DNA of 64,000 bases from Pseudodesulfovibrio profundus (GTDB taxonomy: Bacteria > Desulfobacterota > Desulfovibrionia > Desulfovibrionales > Desulfovibrionaceae): contig NZ_LT907975.1 of assembly GCF_900217235.1 (NCBI RefSeq), positions 3,943,001 to 4,007,000 on the forward strand, in the 5' to 3' direction. The notes under the pieces are model-generated. The model had not been told where the DNA came from and did not search any database. It worked only from the letters and a program-made list of their open reading frames with translations. The translations under genes and the position numbers were made by a program. Shown piece by piece: positions 40,688 to 49,696 of this stretch. Every line of letters starts with the position of its first letter. Positions within the stretch are counted from its first letter, which is position 1.

Positions 40688-41896
40688 ATGAAAGTTCTGG
40701 TCATCAACTCCGGTAGTTCATCCATCAAGTATCAATTGCTGGACACGGAAACTGAAGCCGTCATGGTCAGCGGACTGGTTGAACGTATCGGCGAGGAAAT
40801 GGGCGACCTGAAAGCCAAGGTGTATCCTGACACCGACGATGAAGTTGTCAACAAGCTGCACCAGCCTATCCCGGATCACACCACAGGTATGCGCCTTGCC
40901 ATTGACCTGATCACCGACCCTGAAAAGGGTGTGCTCAAGGACAAGAGCGAGATCGGCGCTGTCGGACACCGTGTTGTTCACGGTGGTGAAGAGTTCCACA
41001 AGTCCATCATCATTACTGATGAGGTCATTGCCGCCATTGAGGCGTGTATCCCGCTGGCTCCGTTGCACAACCCGGCCAACCTCGATGGTATCCGCGTCGC
41101 CATGGATCTGTTCCCCGATGCTCCGCAGGTTGCTGTTTTTGACACCGCCTTCCATCAGACCATCCCGGCTCGTGCCTTCATGTACGCGCTGCCGTATGAG
41201 CTGTATGAGGAAGACCGTGTTCGTCGCTATGGATTCCATGGCACATCACATAAATTTGTTGCCGGTGAAATGGCTGCCATACTCGGCAAGCCCGTGGAAG
41301 AGACCAACATGATCACCGTGCACCTGGGCAACGGCGGTTCAATGACCGCTGTACAGAACGGAAAATCCATCGACACCACCATGGGCATGACACCTCTGGA
41401 AGGGCTGGTCATGGGCACCCGTTCGGGAGATGTGGACCCGGCTCTCCACACCTTCCTGGCCCGCAACAAGAACATGGATATCGAAGCTATCGATACCATG
41501 CTCAACAAAGAATCCGGCCTCAAGGGACTGTGCGGCATGAACGACATGCGCGACATCCACGAGGCTATCGCCAAGGGCGACAAGCACGCCAAAATCGCTT
41601 TGGACGTGCAGACCTACCGCAACCGCAAGTACATCGGTGCCTACATGGCCGTACTCGGTTGTATCGATGCCATTGTCTTCACTGCCGGTATCGGGGAAAA
41701 TGACGAGATCGTTCGTCTTGAATCCCTGCGCGGCCTTGAATGCTTCGGCGTCAAAATAGATGAAAAGGTGAACGATCAGCGCGCCAAGGAGCCTCTGAAG
41801 ATTTCCACCGACGACAGTACGGTGGCAGTCTGGGTCATTCCGACCAATGAGGAACTGGCTATTGCTCGTGAAACCAAAAGTGTTTTAAACCAGTAA
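40688..41896 (+). CDS. ackA: Acetate kinase
   Basis: Makes acetate + ATP from acetyl phosphate + ADP. The 402-residue length is normal. It opens with VLVINSGSSSIKYQL (phosphate 1 motif). The centre has VGHRVVHGG, FDTAFHQT, YGFHGTSHKFV and HLGNGGSMTAVQNGKSIDTTMGMTPLEGLVMGTRSGDVDP, including the catalytic Arg and nucleotide-binding loops. FTAGIGEND closes the ATP site. A 108-base spacer with a hairpin precedes it; the ATG follows GAGGAAG. Confidence 0.97.
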   Translation: MKVLVINSGSSSIKYQLLDTETEAVMVSGLVERIGEEMGDLKAKVYPDTDDEVVNKLHQPIPDHTTGMRLAIDLITDPEKGVLKDKSEIGAVGHRVVHGGEEFHKSIIITDEVIAAIEACIPLAPLHNPANLDGIRVAMDLFPDAPQVAVFDTAFHQTIPARAFMYALPYELYEEDRVRRYGFHGTSHKFVAGEMAAILGKPVEETNMITVHLGNGGSMTAVQNGKSIDTTMGMTPLEGLVMGTRSGDVDPALHTFLARNKNMDIEAIDTMLNKESGLKGLCGMNDMRDIHEAIAKGDKHAKIALDVQTYRNRKYIGAYMAVLGCIDAIVFTAGIGENDEIVRLESLRGLECFGVKIDEKVNDQRAKEPLKISTDDSTVAVWVIPTNEELAIARETKSVLNQ

Positions 41897-41923
41897 TACT
41901 TACACCATGGACTGTTGCGGCTT

Positions 41924-41947
41924 CCCCGCTGCACGTGAGCAGCGGGG
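41924..41947 (+). other. Perfect GC hairpin between ackA and LutC-like gene
   Basis: A 9-bp stem CCCCGCTGC/GCAGCGGGG (41924-41932 with 41939-41947), 6-base loop, no U-tract. Confidence 0.72.
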
Positions 41948-41977
41948 TTGTGGTCCATACCAATCGGAGGTGGTGCT

Positions 41978-42604
41978 ATGCCTAACAAGGAAGCACTGAT
42001 TGAAAAGTTTGTTGAAAAGGCGGAACTCGTTTCTGCTCAGGTAACGGAAGTCAAAAACGAAGAAGAGGCGATTCAGTACGTACTCGATCTTTGTGACAAG
42101 AAAGAAGCCTGCCAGTTGCTGGCAAGCGGTTGTGAAAACAATCTGTCTGACAAAGCGGAAGAACTCTGCGATCTCAAACAGACCAAGGTCATCGCCGCTC
42201 CTGCATTGAAACAGGATGTCTACAAGAAGCTGGCCACAAAAGCCGAAAAGGCCGGTTTCGAGTGTATCGATTCCGGTATGCGCGATCGCCTGGCTGGCAT
42301 CGACATCGGTTTCACCACCGCTGAGTATGGTATCGCTGATACCGGAACCCTCATGGTGGATTGCCCCAGTGAAGAGCTTCGTCTGGCTACCATGGTCAGT
42401 GAATTTCATGTCTGCATGCTGCCCAAATCAAAAATCCGCGCCAATACATATGCCGTGGAAAAGATGATGCTGACCCGGATGAAAAAGGCGCCCAACTATA
42501 TGGCGTACATCACCGGCCCAAGCCGTACCGCTGATATTGAACGCGTTCTCGCGCTTGGTGTTCACGGTCCCCTTGAACTCCACATCCTGCTTTTGGAGGA
42601 CTAG
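41978..42604 (+). CDS. lutC: LutC-like LUD-domain protein
   Basis: A 208-residue LUD-domain protein (YkgG/LutC type). GFTTAEYGIADTGTLMVDCPSEELRLA and IRANTYAVEKMM are typical, and GPSRTADIERVLALGVHGPLELHILL is the conserved C-terminal block. In the lactate-utilisation LutABC system it is one subunit of an L-lactate dehydrogenase; the other two functions appear fused in the next protein. ATG 41978 is set by CGGAGGTGG; an upstream in-frame ATG would overlap the hairpin region. It lies two bases before its partner, clearly cotranslated. Confidence 0.9.
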   Translation: MPNKEALIEKFVEKAELVSAQVTEVKNEEEAIQYVLDLCDKKEACQLLASGCENNLSDKAEELCDLKQTKVIAAPALKQDVYKKLATKAEKAGFECIDSGMRDRLAGIDIGFTTAEYGIADTGTLMVDCPSEELRLATMVSEFHVCMLPKSKIRANTYAVEKMMLTRMKKAPNYMAYITGPSRTADIERVLALGVHGPLELHILLLED

Positions 42605-42606
42605 TC

Positions 42607-44757
42607 ATGCAGAAAGCTAACAACCTGAAAGAATACCGCGAGGACATGCGTGAGTCGCTCGATAACGACTTCCTGCGTACGACCCTCGATAATTTTGCTG
42701 TTGCCTACCGCGCCGGACGCGCCAATGCCTTCAAAGACATGGACGTTCGCGGTTTGATCCAGAATATTGCCGATTGCAAGGATGCGGCTGCCGCCAATTA
42801 CCAGGAACTCTACACCGAGTTCAAGGAAAACGCCGAAGCTGCCGGTATCCATGTCCATTTTGCTAAAACTGCTGATGATGCCAACAAGATCATCGCGCAG
42901 ATTGCCAAGGACACCAATTGCAAATCCATCGTCAAATCCAAATCCATGACTGCTGAGGAAACCCTCCTCAACCATGATCTGGAAGATGAAGGGTTTGAAG
43001 TCATTGAAACCGACCTTGGCGAGTGGATCATCCAGTTGCGTCACGAAGGTCCTTCGCACATGGTTATGCCTGCCATTCACCTTTCACGTCATCAGGTCAA
43101 AGACCTGTTCACCGACGTGACCGGCAAACAGCAGGAAGCCGACATCGAAAAACTGGTCAAGGTCGCTCGTCGCGAGCTGCGCCAGAAGTATGTCGATGCT
43201 GACATGGGTATCACCGGTGCCAACTTCGCCATCGCCGAAACCGGCGGTATCGGACTGGTCACCAACGAAGGTAACGCCCGTCTTGTTTCCACGTTGCCTC
43301 GTGTACACGTTGCGCTCATGGGTATTGATAAGCTGCTGCCCAAGCTGCATGACGCGCTGCGCATCCTCAAGGTGCTGCCGCGTAACGCCACCGGTCAGCA
43401 GATCACGTCTTACGTGACATGGATCACCGGTGCCAACGAGTGTCTGGCCTGCGAAGATGACAAAAAAGAAATTCACTACGTTGTTCTGGATAACGGCCGC
43501 TCCGAGCTGATCGAAGATCCGTTGTTCTCTCAGGTCAACCGCTGTGTCCGTTGTGGCGCTTGCGCCAACGTCTGCCCGGTTTACCGGTTGGTCGGCGGTC
43601 ACAAGATGGGCCACATCTATATCGGTGCCATCGGTTTGATTCTGACCTACTTCTTCCACGGGAAGGAGAAAGCCAAGAACATCGTTCAGAACTGCATCAA
43701 CTGCGAAGCGTGTAAGGATATTTGTGCCGGTGGCATTGATCTGCCGCGACTCATCAAAGCCATTCACGCCCAGATCATGGAAGAAGACGGCAGCCCGCTG
43801 CCTCAGCGCCTCCTGAGCTCTGTGCTCAAGAACCGCAAGCTCTTCCACACACTGCTGCGTACAGCCAAGTGGGGCCAGAAGCCCATTGCGGAAAAAGACG
43901 GATACATTCGTCATCTGCCGATGATCTTTGCCAAGGAGCACGGGTTCCGCGCACTGCCGACTGTTGCCGAAGAACCATTTCGCGATTGGTGGGAAAAGAA
44001 CCGTCCATACGTGGACAAGCCCAAGCACCGTGTGGCGCTGTTCTCCGGTTGCGTGCAGGACTTCGTCTACCCTGAACAGATGCAGGCTGCTGTCAAAGTA
44101 TTCGCCGACAACGATGTCGACATGGAATACCCCATGGAACAGTCCTGCTGCGGACTTCCCGTCCAGATGATGGGTGAGATGAAAGTCTCCCGTGATGTTG
44201 CCGTGCAGAACCTCCGCGCTTTTGAGACCGGAGCATACGACTACATCATCACGCTGTGTGCATCGTGTGCAGCCCACCTCAAGCACAACTATGCCAAGCT
44301 GGTCATGGACAAGCCTGCGCTGAAGATGAAGGCAGATGAGTTCGCCTCCAAGGTGATCGATTACTCGTCCTTCGTGAATGATGTGCTCAAGGTCAAGAAA
44401 TCCGACTTCCGCGAAGTGGGAACCAAGGCCACCTACCACGCGCCGTGTCACCTGTGCCGCGGACTGGATGTTCACGATGCTCCTCGCGACCTGATCAAGA
44501 AGGGTGGTATGGAGTACGTCGAGTGCGCAGAAGAGGAAGTCTGCTGCGGATTCGGTGGAACCTTCTCCATGAAGTTCCCTGAGCTTTCATCCGAGCTGCT
44601 GAACAAGAAGCTTGGCAATGTGGAAGAAACAGGCGCTTCGGTGCTGCTGACCGATTGCCCGGGTTGCATCATGCAGCTGCGCGGCGGTCTCAAGAAACGT
44701 GGTTCCAAGATTCAGGTTCGCCACGTGGCTGAAGTTCTGGCCGATAACAAAAAGTAA
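42607..44757 (+). CDS. LutB-LutA fusion, Fe-S L-lactate dehydrogenase subunit
   Basis: A 716-residue fusion. Residues ~60-295 are a LUD domain as in LutB (GANFAIAETGGIGLVTNEGNAR). Residues ~300-390 hold two ferredoxin motifs, CVRCGACANVCPVYR and CINCEACKDICAGG. The C-terminal ~240 residues are CCG domains as in LutA/GlcF (QSCCGLPVQMMGE, YHAPCHLCRGLD, EVCCGFGGTFSM, DCPGCIMQL). It should oxidise L-lactate with LutC while the GlcD-like gene may handle D-lactate; the stereochemistry is inferred, not visible. Last gene of the operon before a strong hairpin. Confidence 0.92.
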   Translation: MQKANNLKEYREDMRESLDNDFLRTTLDNFAVAYRAGRANAFKDMDVRGLIQNIADCKDAAAANYQELYTEFKENAEAAGIHVHFAKTADDANKIIAQIAKDTNCKSIVKSKSMTAEETLLNHDLEDEGFEVIETDLGEWIIQLRHEGPSHMVMPAIHLSRHQVKDLFTDVTGKQQEADIEKLVKVARRELRQKYVDADMGITGANFAIAETGGIGLVTNEGNARLVSTLPRVHVALMGIDKLLPKLHDALRILKVLPRNATGQQITSYVTWITGANECLACEDDKKEIHYVVLDNGRSELIEDPLFSQVNRCVRCGACANVCPVYRLVGGHKMGHIYIGAIGLILTYFFHGKEKAKNIVQNCINCEACKDICAGGIDLPRLIKAIHAQIMEEDGSPLPQRLLSSVLKNRKLFHTLLRTAKWGQKPIAEKDGYIRHLPMIFAKEHGFRALPTVAEEPFRDWWEKNRPYVDKPKHRVALFSGCVQDFVYPEQMQAAVKVFADNDVDMEYPMEQSCCGLPVQMMGEMKVSRDVAVQNLRAFETGAYDYIITLCASCAAHLKHNYAKLVMDKPALKMKADEFASKVIDYSSFVNDVLKVKKSDFREVGTKATYHAPCHLCRGLDVHDAPRDLIKKGGMEYVECAEEEVCCGFGGTFSMKFPELSSELLNKKLGNVEETGASVLLTDCPGCIMQLRGGLKKRGSKIQVRHVAEVLADNKK

Positions 44758-44855
44758 CCTTCACCCTGTCATACATGAGGCACTCACTTTAGGTTGGACC
44801 GCAATCCCTCGAAGCAACTGCCACGCTTCCTCCTAAGATGAACAGCCTTCATGTC

Positions 44856-44885
44856 GGTTCCCCGCCCGCTGCGGGGCGGGGAACC
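44856..44885 (+). terminator. Strong GC hairpin ending the lactate operon
   Basis: A perfect 12-bp stem GGTTCCCCGCCC (44856-44867) with GGGCGGGGAACC (44874-44885). ATATATTTC follows rather than a U-run, so termination may be partial or factor-assisted. Confidence 0.65.
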
Positions 44886-44959
44886 ATATATTTCTGGACA
44901 GCTCAAGAACAGGCGGGTACGGACTTGTTCGGTATAAACAGCTGAATATAAAGGATAGG

Positions 44960-46546
44960 ATGAAAATGAATACTAATCAGATTCCGTATCTAAAACGCTT
45001 CGTCGTACTCTCTTTCTCCACATTTCTTCTCGTTGGCATTGTCGCCACTTTCTGTCTCTATCAGTTTGCCGATGTATCCTGGATCGCTCCGGCGGTTCTT
45101 TTTGGTGTTTTGACTGCATTTGGTCTGCTTGGTGTTGCCCTGACCTATTTCCTGGGAAGTGGTCTGGTTAAGCCTCTTAAGAATATCGTCAGCTATACGG
45201 CTAATATTCTGGATGGAAATTATCGCAAGGCCGATGACGAGATGGTTACCAAAACCATCCCCGGACTCGGTGATATGGTGGGAGAGTTGGCCGCCCAATT
45301 CAAGGAACGGCTGGGTTTTTCCCGGTCAGTACTCGAAGGGCTTCCTGTGCCTGTCTGTATTGTCGACACCGAGGAACGCATTACTTTTCTGAATCGTGAA
45401 TGTCTGGAGATGCTTGGTTCTCACGAAGATCCCAAGTCATACTACGGTAAAATGATTTCCCAGATATTCTACAAGGATGACCGCAAATCGCTCATTGGCA
45501 CCTGTATGGAGGAGAACTCTCGCGTTACGGGACGCGATGCTGTTTTCAAGCATGCCGATGGCTCTGATATCAATGCTATTTTGAATCTGTTCCCTTTGAC
45601 AGATGTCGAGGACATGGTCATTGGCGGTTGTTGTCTCTATCTCGATACGACAGTGCTCAAGAAGCGCGAGCAGGAGATCGTTTGTCAGAACGAGCGCATT
45701 GCCAAAGCGGCCAGTGAAGCGACCCTTGTTTCCGAAGAACTGGCAGCAGCAGCGTCGCAACTGGAATCCCTGGTGAGTGAGGCGCAAACCGGTGCCTGCA
45801 TGCAAACAGATCGTACTTCCGAAACTGCCACGGCAATGGAAGAAATGAATGCAACCGTGCTGGAGGTTGCCCGTCATGCGCAGGAAGCGGCGGAGAATGC
45901 CGATGATGCGCGTACGCAGGCTGAAGCTGGTTCGCAGATCGTGACCGATGTCGTTTCATCCATTGAAGAAGTTGCCTCTCATGCGAATGAATTGAAGGCT
46001 TCCATGGAGGAACTGGATAAGAGCGCAGATGGTATTGGAACGGTTTTGAGCGTTATCGAGGATATTGCCGATCAAACGAATTTACTCGCCCTGAATGCCG
46101 CCATTGAGGCTGCTCGTGCAGGCGAGGCTGGGCGTGGTTTTGCGGTTGTTGCTGATGAAGTACGCAAACTGGCAGAGAAGACCATGCAGGCGACCAGCGA
46201 AGTGCATGAGGCCATCACCAGAATTCAGGGTGGTGCCCGTAACAATGTGCATGCTACCGAGATCGCAGTCAGCTCCGTACAGAAGAGCACGGAAAATGCT
46301 CATCGTTCGGGTGAGGCGCTGAAGCGTATTGTCATGGTGGCCGAATCCACAGCTGATCAGGTGCGGGCTATTGCAACGGCTGCAGAGCAGCAGTCTGCGA
46401 CGAGTGATGAAATCAATAGAGCAACTGCCGATGTGACTCGTGTTTGTAATGAAACGGATTCACTTATGAATGAGGCCACTGAATCCATCACCAGGCTTTC
46501 AAAATTGGCATCGAAATTGTCAACCGTAATACGCGATATGCAGTAA
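44960..46546 (+). CDS. Methyl-accepting chemotaxis protein with PAS domain
   Basis: A ~528-residue chemoreceptor. Two closely spaced transmembrane helices (~12-33 and ~40-63) leave almost no periplasmic domain. A HAMP-like linker and a cytoplasmic PAS domain (about 125-235; [24 protein letters not shown]) follow. The signalling domain (~265-528) has the hairpin tip [40 protein letters not shown]. No hemerythrin or CheW-binding tail pentapeptide at the C-terminus. It probably senses an internal redox or energy signal. Placed after the lactate operon but with its own leader; a link to lactate taxis is a guess. ATG 44966 is an alternative start. Confidence 0.9.
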   Translation: MKMNTNQIPYLKRFVVLSFSTFLLVGIVATFCLYQFADVSWIAPAVLFGVLTAFGLLGVALTYFLGSGLVKPLKNIVSYTANILDGNYRKADDEMVTKTIPGLGDMVGELAAQFKERLGFSRSVLEGLPVPVCIVDTEERITFLNRECLEMLGSHEDPKSYYGKMISQIFYKDDRKSLIGTCMEENSRVTGRDAVFKHADGSDINAILNLFPLTDVEDMVIGGCCLYLDTTVLKKREQEIVCQNERIAKAASEATLVSEELAAAASQLESLVSEAQTGACMQTDRTSETATAMEEMNATVLEVARHAQEAAENADDARTQAEAGSQIVTDVVSSIEEVASHANELKASMEELDKSADGIGTVLSVIEDIADQTNLLALNAAIEAARAGEAGRGFAVVADEVRKLAEKTMQATSEVHEAITRIQGGARNNVHATEIAVSSVQKSTENAHRSGEALKRIVMVAESTADQVRAIATAAEQQSATSDEINRATADVTRVCNETDSLMNEATESITRLSKLASKLSTVIRDMQ

Positions 46547-46681
46547 CCGGCATACAAAAGTCGTATTTTGGGGTGACAATAACGTAATGTGTGATTATAT
46601 ATAGTAGTGTGGAGATGTATCTACTGCCCGAGCATCTTCGCAACTGATTGAAAAGGCAGAAATTGTAAAGAGAGTCGCGTT

Positions 46682-46984
46682 GTGGTCAGACATATCGTCA
46701 TGTGGACGTTGAAAGAGGAAGTGGACGGTGTTCCTGCAAAAGAGAATGCCGCAAAGATGAAAGAAATGCTCGAAGCGCTGAACGGTCGAATCGACGGATT
46801 GCGTCACCTTGAAGTGAGTTACGACATCGTAGCAGCTGAACCTGAATGTCATATTGTGTTGTGTTCCGAGCATGATGATGTGGATGCCTTGAATCATTAT
46901 CAGGGCCATCCTGAGCACCAGGCATGTGTTGCCTTCGTCAAGACGGTTGTTACCGGCCGTAAGGCACTGGACTATCAAGTCTGA
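46682..46984 (+). CDS. Dabb-family (stress-responsive alpha/beta barrel) protein
   Basis: A 100-residue small cytosolic protein. MVRHIVMWTLKEEVDG, LRHLEVSYDIV and the final VTGRKALDYQV match the dimeric alpha-beta barrel (Dabb) domain. The exact role of bacterial members is largely unknown. GTG start, spacing to the nearest AAAGAG weak. No operon partner; the next gene starts ~100 bases downstream. Confidence 0.8.
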   Translation: MVRHIVMWTLKEEVDGVPAKENAAKMKEMLEALNGRIDGLRHLEVSYDIVAAEPECHIVLCSEHDDVDALNHYQGHPEHQACVAFVKTVVTGRKALDYQV

Positions 46985-47085
46985 TAAAAAACCGGGGTGG
47001 TATACGCTGGTTTTAGAAAGCCATGGTTCGACGTGATTGTCGGTGCTCGTGACAAGGTGGGACGACGTTACGAAAGGAGAAAACC

Positions 47086-47454
47086 ATGTCAATGCGTTTT
47101 GATCAGGACCGTAAAAGGATTATTTGTCGTTGGGAAGAGCCTGTTAAAGTCGTGATGAACAAGAAGGAAGGGGTCATCAACCGTTCCCGCATGATCACGG
47201 TGAAAGTGAATGACAACGGCAAGCTCAACAGCAAGGATATCCGGCGGCACAAGAAGCACCCCATGTTTCCCTATATCAATCGTTTTAATAACATGCTCAA
47301 TAATTATGAGTGCTTCCCTCAGTGCGAGGGCCAGTATAAGTGCGCCGTCTGCGGCGAGGAGCATAGTGTCAGTCCGTTTTTTGATACGAACACACAGTCC
47401 ATCCTCTGGTTGTGCAGAGATCACCTTGCCAGTTCGCCTTCAATGGATGAGTGA
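47086..47454 (+). CDS. Unknown small protein with zinc-ribbon-like Cys pairs
   Basis: A 122-residue basic protein that I do not recognise. The N-terminal half is positively charged (KVVMNKKEGVINRSR, SKDIRRHKKH). The C-terminal half has FPQCEGQYKCAVCGEEH and WLCRDHL, i.e. four Cys and nearby His that could form a zinc ribbon. That, with the basic half, could suggest nucleic-acid binding. AAAGGAGAAAACC precedes the ATG well. A strong terminator follows, so it is probably monocistronic. Codon use matches genuine genes. Confidence 0.65.
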   Translation: MSMRFDQDRKRIICRWEEPVKVVMNKKEGVINRSRMITVKVNDNGKLNSKDIRRHKKHPMFPYINRFNNMLNNYECFPQCEGQYKCAVCGEEHSVSPFFDTNTQSILWLCRDHLASSPSMDE

Positions 47455-47473
47455 GAGAAATCGACTCGCTATT

Positions 47474-47509
47474 AAAAAGCCTGCTTAGTTTTCATAGCAG
47501 GCTTTTTTT
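47474..47509 (+). terminator. Intrinsic terminator of the zinc-ribbon-like gene
   Basis: A 12-bp stem AAAAAGCCTGCT/AGCAGGCTTTTT (47474-47485 with 47496-47507) with a T run. Symmetric enough to work both ways. Confidence 0.9.
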
Positions 47510-47599
47510 ATTGATTATCATTAATATTGTCGAGAAAGAGAGTAAGCTAATACGATACGTGTGATTGTGATAACCCTGTAAAACTGATAGTGATTCAGT

Positions 47600-48754
47600 A
47601 TGAATGATACTTTATTGTTTGCCGATGAGCAGGACGATTCCACCACTGCGGCTGGAGAGCTTTCCGGTAGCACGTGGAAAGTGCTCATTGTCGACGATCA
47701 ACCGGACGTACATAATGTTACCAAGCTCGTACTGGAGGGATACACCTTTCAGGGGCGGCAGGTAACCTGTTTGAGCGCCTACTCCGGTGCAGAGGCAAAG
47801 CAATTGATCCTCGACCATCCTGACGCTGCCGTGGTGCTCCTTGATGTTGTCATGGAAACGAGAAAGGCCGGGCTGGAGGTCGCGGAGTATATCCGGTCGA
47901 CAGTACGAAATCAGCTTCTGCGCATCATTCTTCGCACCGGGCAGGCTGGCGAGGCTCCCGAACGTGATGTCGTCACCCAGCTTGATATCAACGATTACCG
48001 GCAAAAGACCGAACTCACGGCGGATCGCCTGATTACTGCGGTAACCACGGCTATCCGGTCATACCGTGATCTCAAGGTCATTAATGACTCCAGGCGAGGG
48101 TTACACCTGTTGGCGATGTCCATTGCGCATCAAGTGCGTAACAGGACCATCGCCATAGCTGGTTTTGCCAATATCATTCGCCGTAAAGAGCTTCCTGAAG
48201 GTGTGGAGGAGTACCTGGAGACCATACTTGAGGAGTCGGCCAAACTGGAAGGCATGGTTAATGATGTCACCAGTTTTGCCTCGGTACATATGAAAGAAGT
48301 TAGCGCGTGCAATGTGCGCGAGTTGCTTGAGCGTGCCATGGAGCGTGTGGAACAGGGGCTTGATGCATCGCACAATATACAATGGAAGCTGATGACGCCA
48401 GATCAGTCCATTTTGGTTGACCCTGAACTGTTTGTTGAAGCAATGGGGGCAATTTTGGATAACTGTGTCGACTTCAGTGGAAATACCCCGACCATTGAAA
48501 TAACCGTTCACCCTGAACGATTGTCATGCATGATCGAGATAGTAGACTATGGAACAGGGATCAGTCAGGCTGATTTGCCGTTTGTGTATGACCCATTTTT
48601 TACTCGTAAACCGGATGGCTCTGGCATGGGCTTGTGCATCGTGCGCCGTGTGGCCATGGAACACCAGTGGGATGTGGCAATCAACTCGGTCGAAGGAAAG
48701 GGGACGACTGTCAAAGTGGTCATTCCCCGTAGGGAAATGACTGGGGTTGACTAA
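47600..48754 (+). CDS. Soluble receiver-histidine kinase
   Basis: A 384-residue protein without membrane segments. The receiver is first (~30-150): VLIVDDQPDVHN and phospho-acceptor Asp in VVLLDVVMET; then a kinase half with an atypical H-box SIAHQVRNRTIAIAGFANIIRR, in which H is followed by Q-V-R-N. HATPase boxes are AILDNCVDF, DYGTGISQAD and GSGMGLCIVRR. The receiver is therefore the input, so the kinase is probably driven by an upstream phosphodonor. It is followed by an orphan periplasmic binding protein gene 43 bases on, on the same strand. Confidence 0.85.
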   Translation: MNDTLLFADEQDDSTTAAGELSGSTWKVLIVDDQPDVHNVTKLVLEGYTFQGRQVTCLSAYSGAEAKQLILDHPDAAVVLLDVVMETRKAGLEVAEYIRSTVRNQLLRIILRTGQAGEAPERDVVTQLDINDYRQKTELTADRLITAVTTAIRSYRDLKVINDSRRGLHLLAMSIAHQVRNRTIAIAGFANIIRRKELPEGVEEYLETILEESAKLEGMVNDVTSFASVHMKEVSACNVRELLERAMERVEQGLDASHNIQWKLMTPDQSILVDPELFVEAMGAILDNCVDFSGNTPTIEITVHPERLSCMIEIVDYGTGISQADLPFVYDPFFTRKPDGSGMGLCIVRRVAMEHQWDVAINSVEGKGTTVKVVIPRREMTGVD

Positions 48755-48797
48755 TGGCCAAGTGTACTGATTCTTGTCTCTTATTGGGTAACGATTG

Positions 48798-49562
48798 ATG
48801 CAAAAGCTGCTGTTGGTATTTTGTGTGCTCGGGTTGGCGCTGGCCCCTTTCCCGTATGTGGCGGATGCCGAGGATAAGAAAGTCGTTCTCGCCTCGTTGT
48901 ACTGGCCTCCATATACAGGGCAGGAGTTGCCGGCAGAAGGAGCTTCGACTCGTGTTGTAAGACAGGCCTTCAAAGCAATGGGGTATGAGCTTGAAATACG
49001 TTTCTTTCCCTGGAGCAGGGCCATCGACGAATTCGTGAATGATCCTGAGATTGATGGGTATTTTCCTGAGTATCCAGGACGTGAAAATCAATTTTCATAT
49101 TCCGAGATAATAGGGGAAAGCTCCCTCGGTTTTGCCAAGCTCAAAAAACGTGAGATTCAGTGGACTACCATGGATGACCTTGAATCCTACCTGATTGGTA
49201 CTGTCAGAGGGTACCTCAACACCCCGGAATTCGATTCCATGGTCACAAAAGGCCGTATCCGTACTGATGAAGCGGTTTCCGACATTTTCAACCTCAGAAA
49301 GGTCGTTGCCGGAAGAGTTGATATGGGAGTTGTTGACAGCAACACGTTCAATTATCTGCTGTTGAATGATTATCTCCTGTATTCCCACCGCCACGATTTG
49401 CATGTCATGCAAAAGCTCATGGGCGTGCTGAGTCTTCACGTGTGTTTTCGCAAAGACATGCATGGTGAATCTCTCAGGAAGGTTCTTGATGAGGGGTTGA
49501 CCCATGTTTCATTTCAAAAGATCCAACGAGAGTATATCGAACGATATTTTTCATTGGATTAA
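48798..49562 (+). CDS. Orphan periplasmic binding protein (SBP family 3), third in window
   Basis: A ~254-residue precursor with a signal peptide ending near VADA-ED. The mature part begins KVVLASLYWPPYTGQELPAEGASTRVV, then RFFPWSRAIDEFVNDPEIDGYFPEY, a pattern shared with the binding protein at 18435-19202. FSYSEIIGESSLGFAKLKKREI follows. No transport genes are adjacent. It follows the receiver-kinase gene, but the kinase is soluble, so a direct ligand link would need a membrane partner. A TTG codon directly before ATG 48798 is an alternative start. Confidence 0.82.
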   Translation: MQKLLLVFCVLGLALAPFPYVADAEDKKVVLASLYWPPYTGQELPAEGASTRVVRQAFKAMGYELEIRFFPWSRAIDEFVNDPEIDGYFPEYPGRENQFSYSEIIGESSLGFAKLKKREIQWTTMDDLESYLIGTVRGYLNTPEFDSMVTKGRIRTDEAVSDIFNLRKVVAGRVDMGVVDSNTFNYLLLNDYLLYSHRHDLHVMQKLMGVLSLHVCFRKDMHGESLRKVLDEGLTHVSFQKIQREYIERYFSLD

Positions 49563-49643
49563 CAAGCTGGGACAATAGTGACAGTCGAAGATCGATGTAG
49601 AGTGGTTTCATAAACTCTGGATCAACCGTTGACGCAAAAAAGA

Positions 49644-49678
49644 AAGGCCGCCGATTTGACATCGGCGGCCTTGTTTAT
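49644..49678. terminator. Bidirectional terminator between binding protein and nhaB
   Basis: A 12-bp perfect stem (49644-49655 with 49661-49672), loop TTGAC, T-rich on the right (TTGTTTATTT) and A-rich on the left, so it can serve both converging genes. Confidence 0.88.
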
Positions 49679-49696
49679 TTCCAGAGTTTGCCAGTT

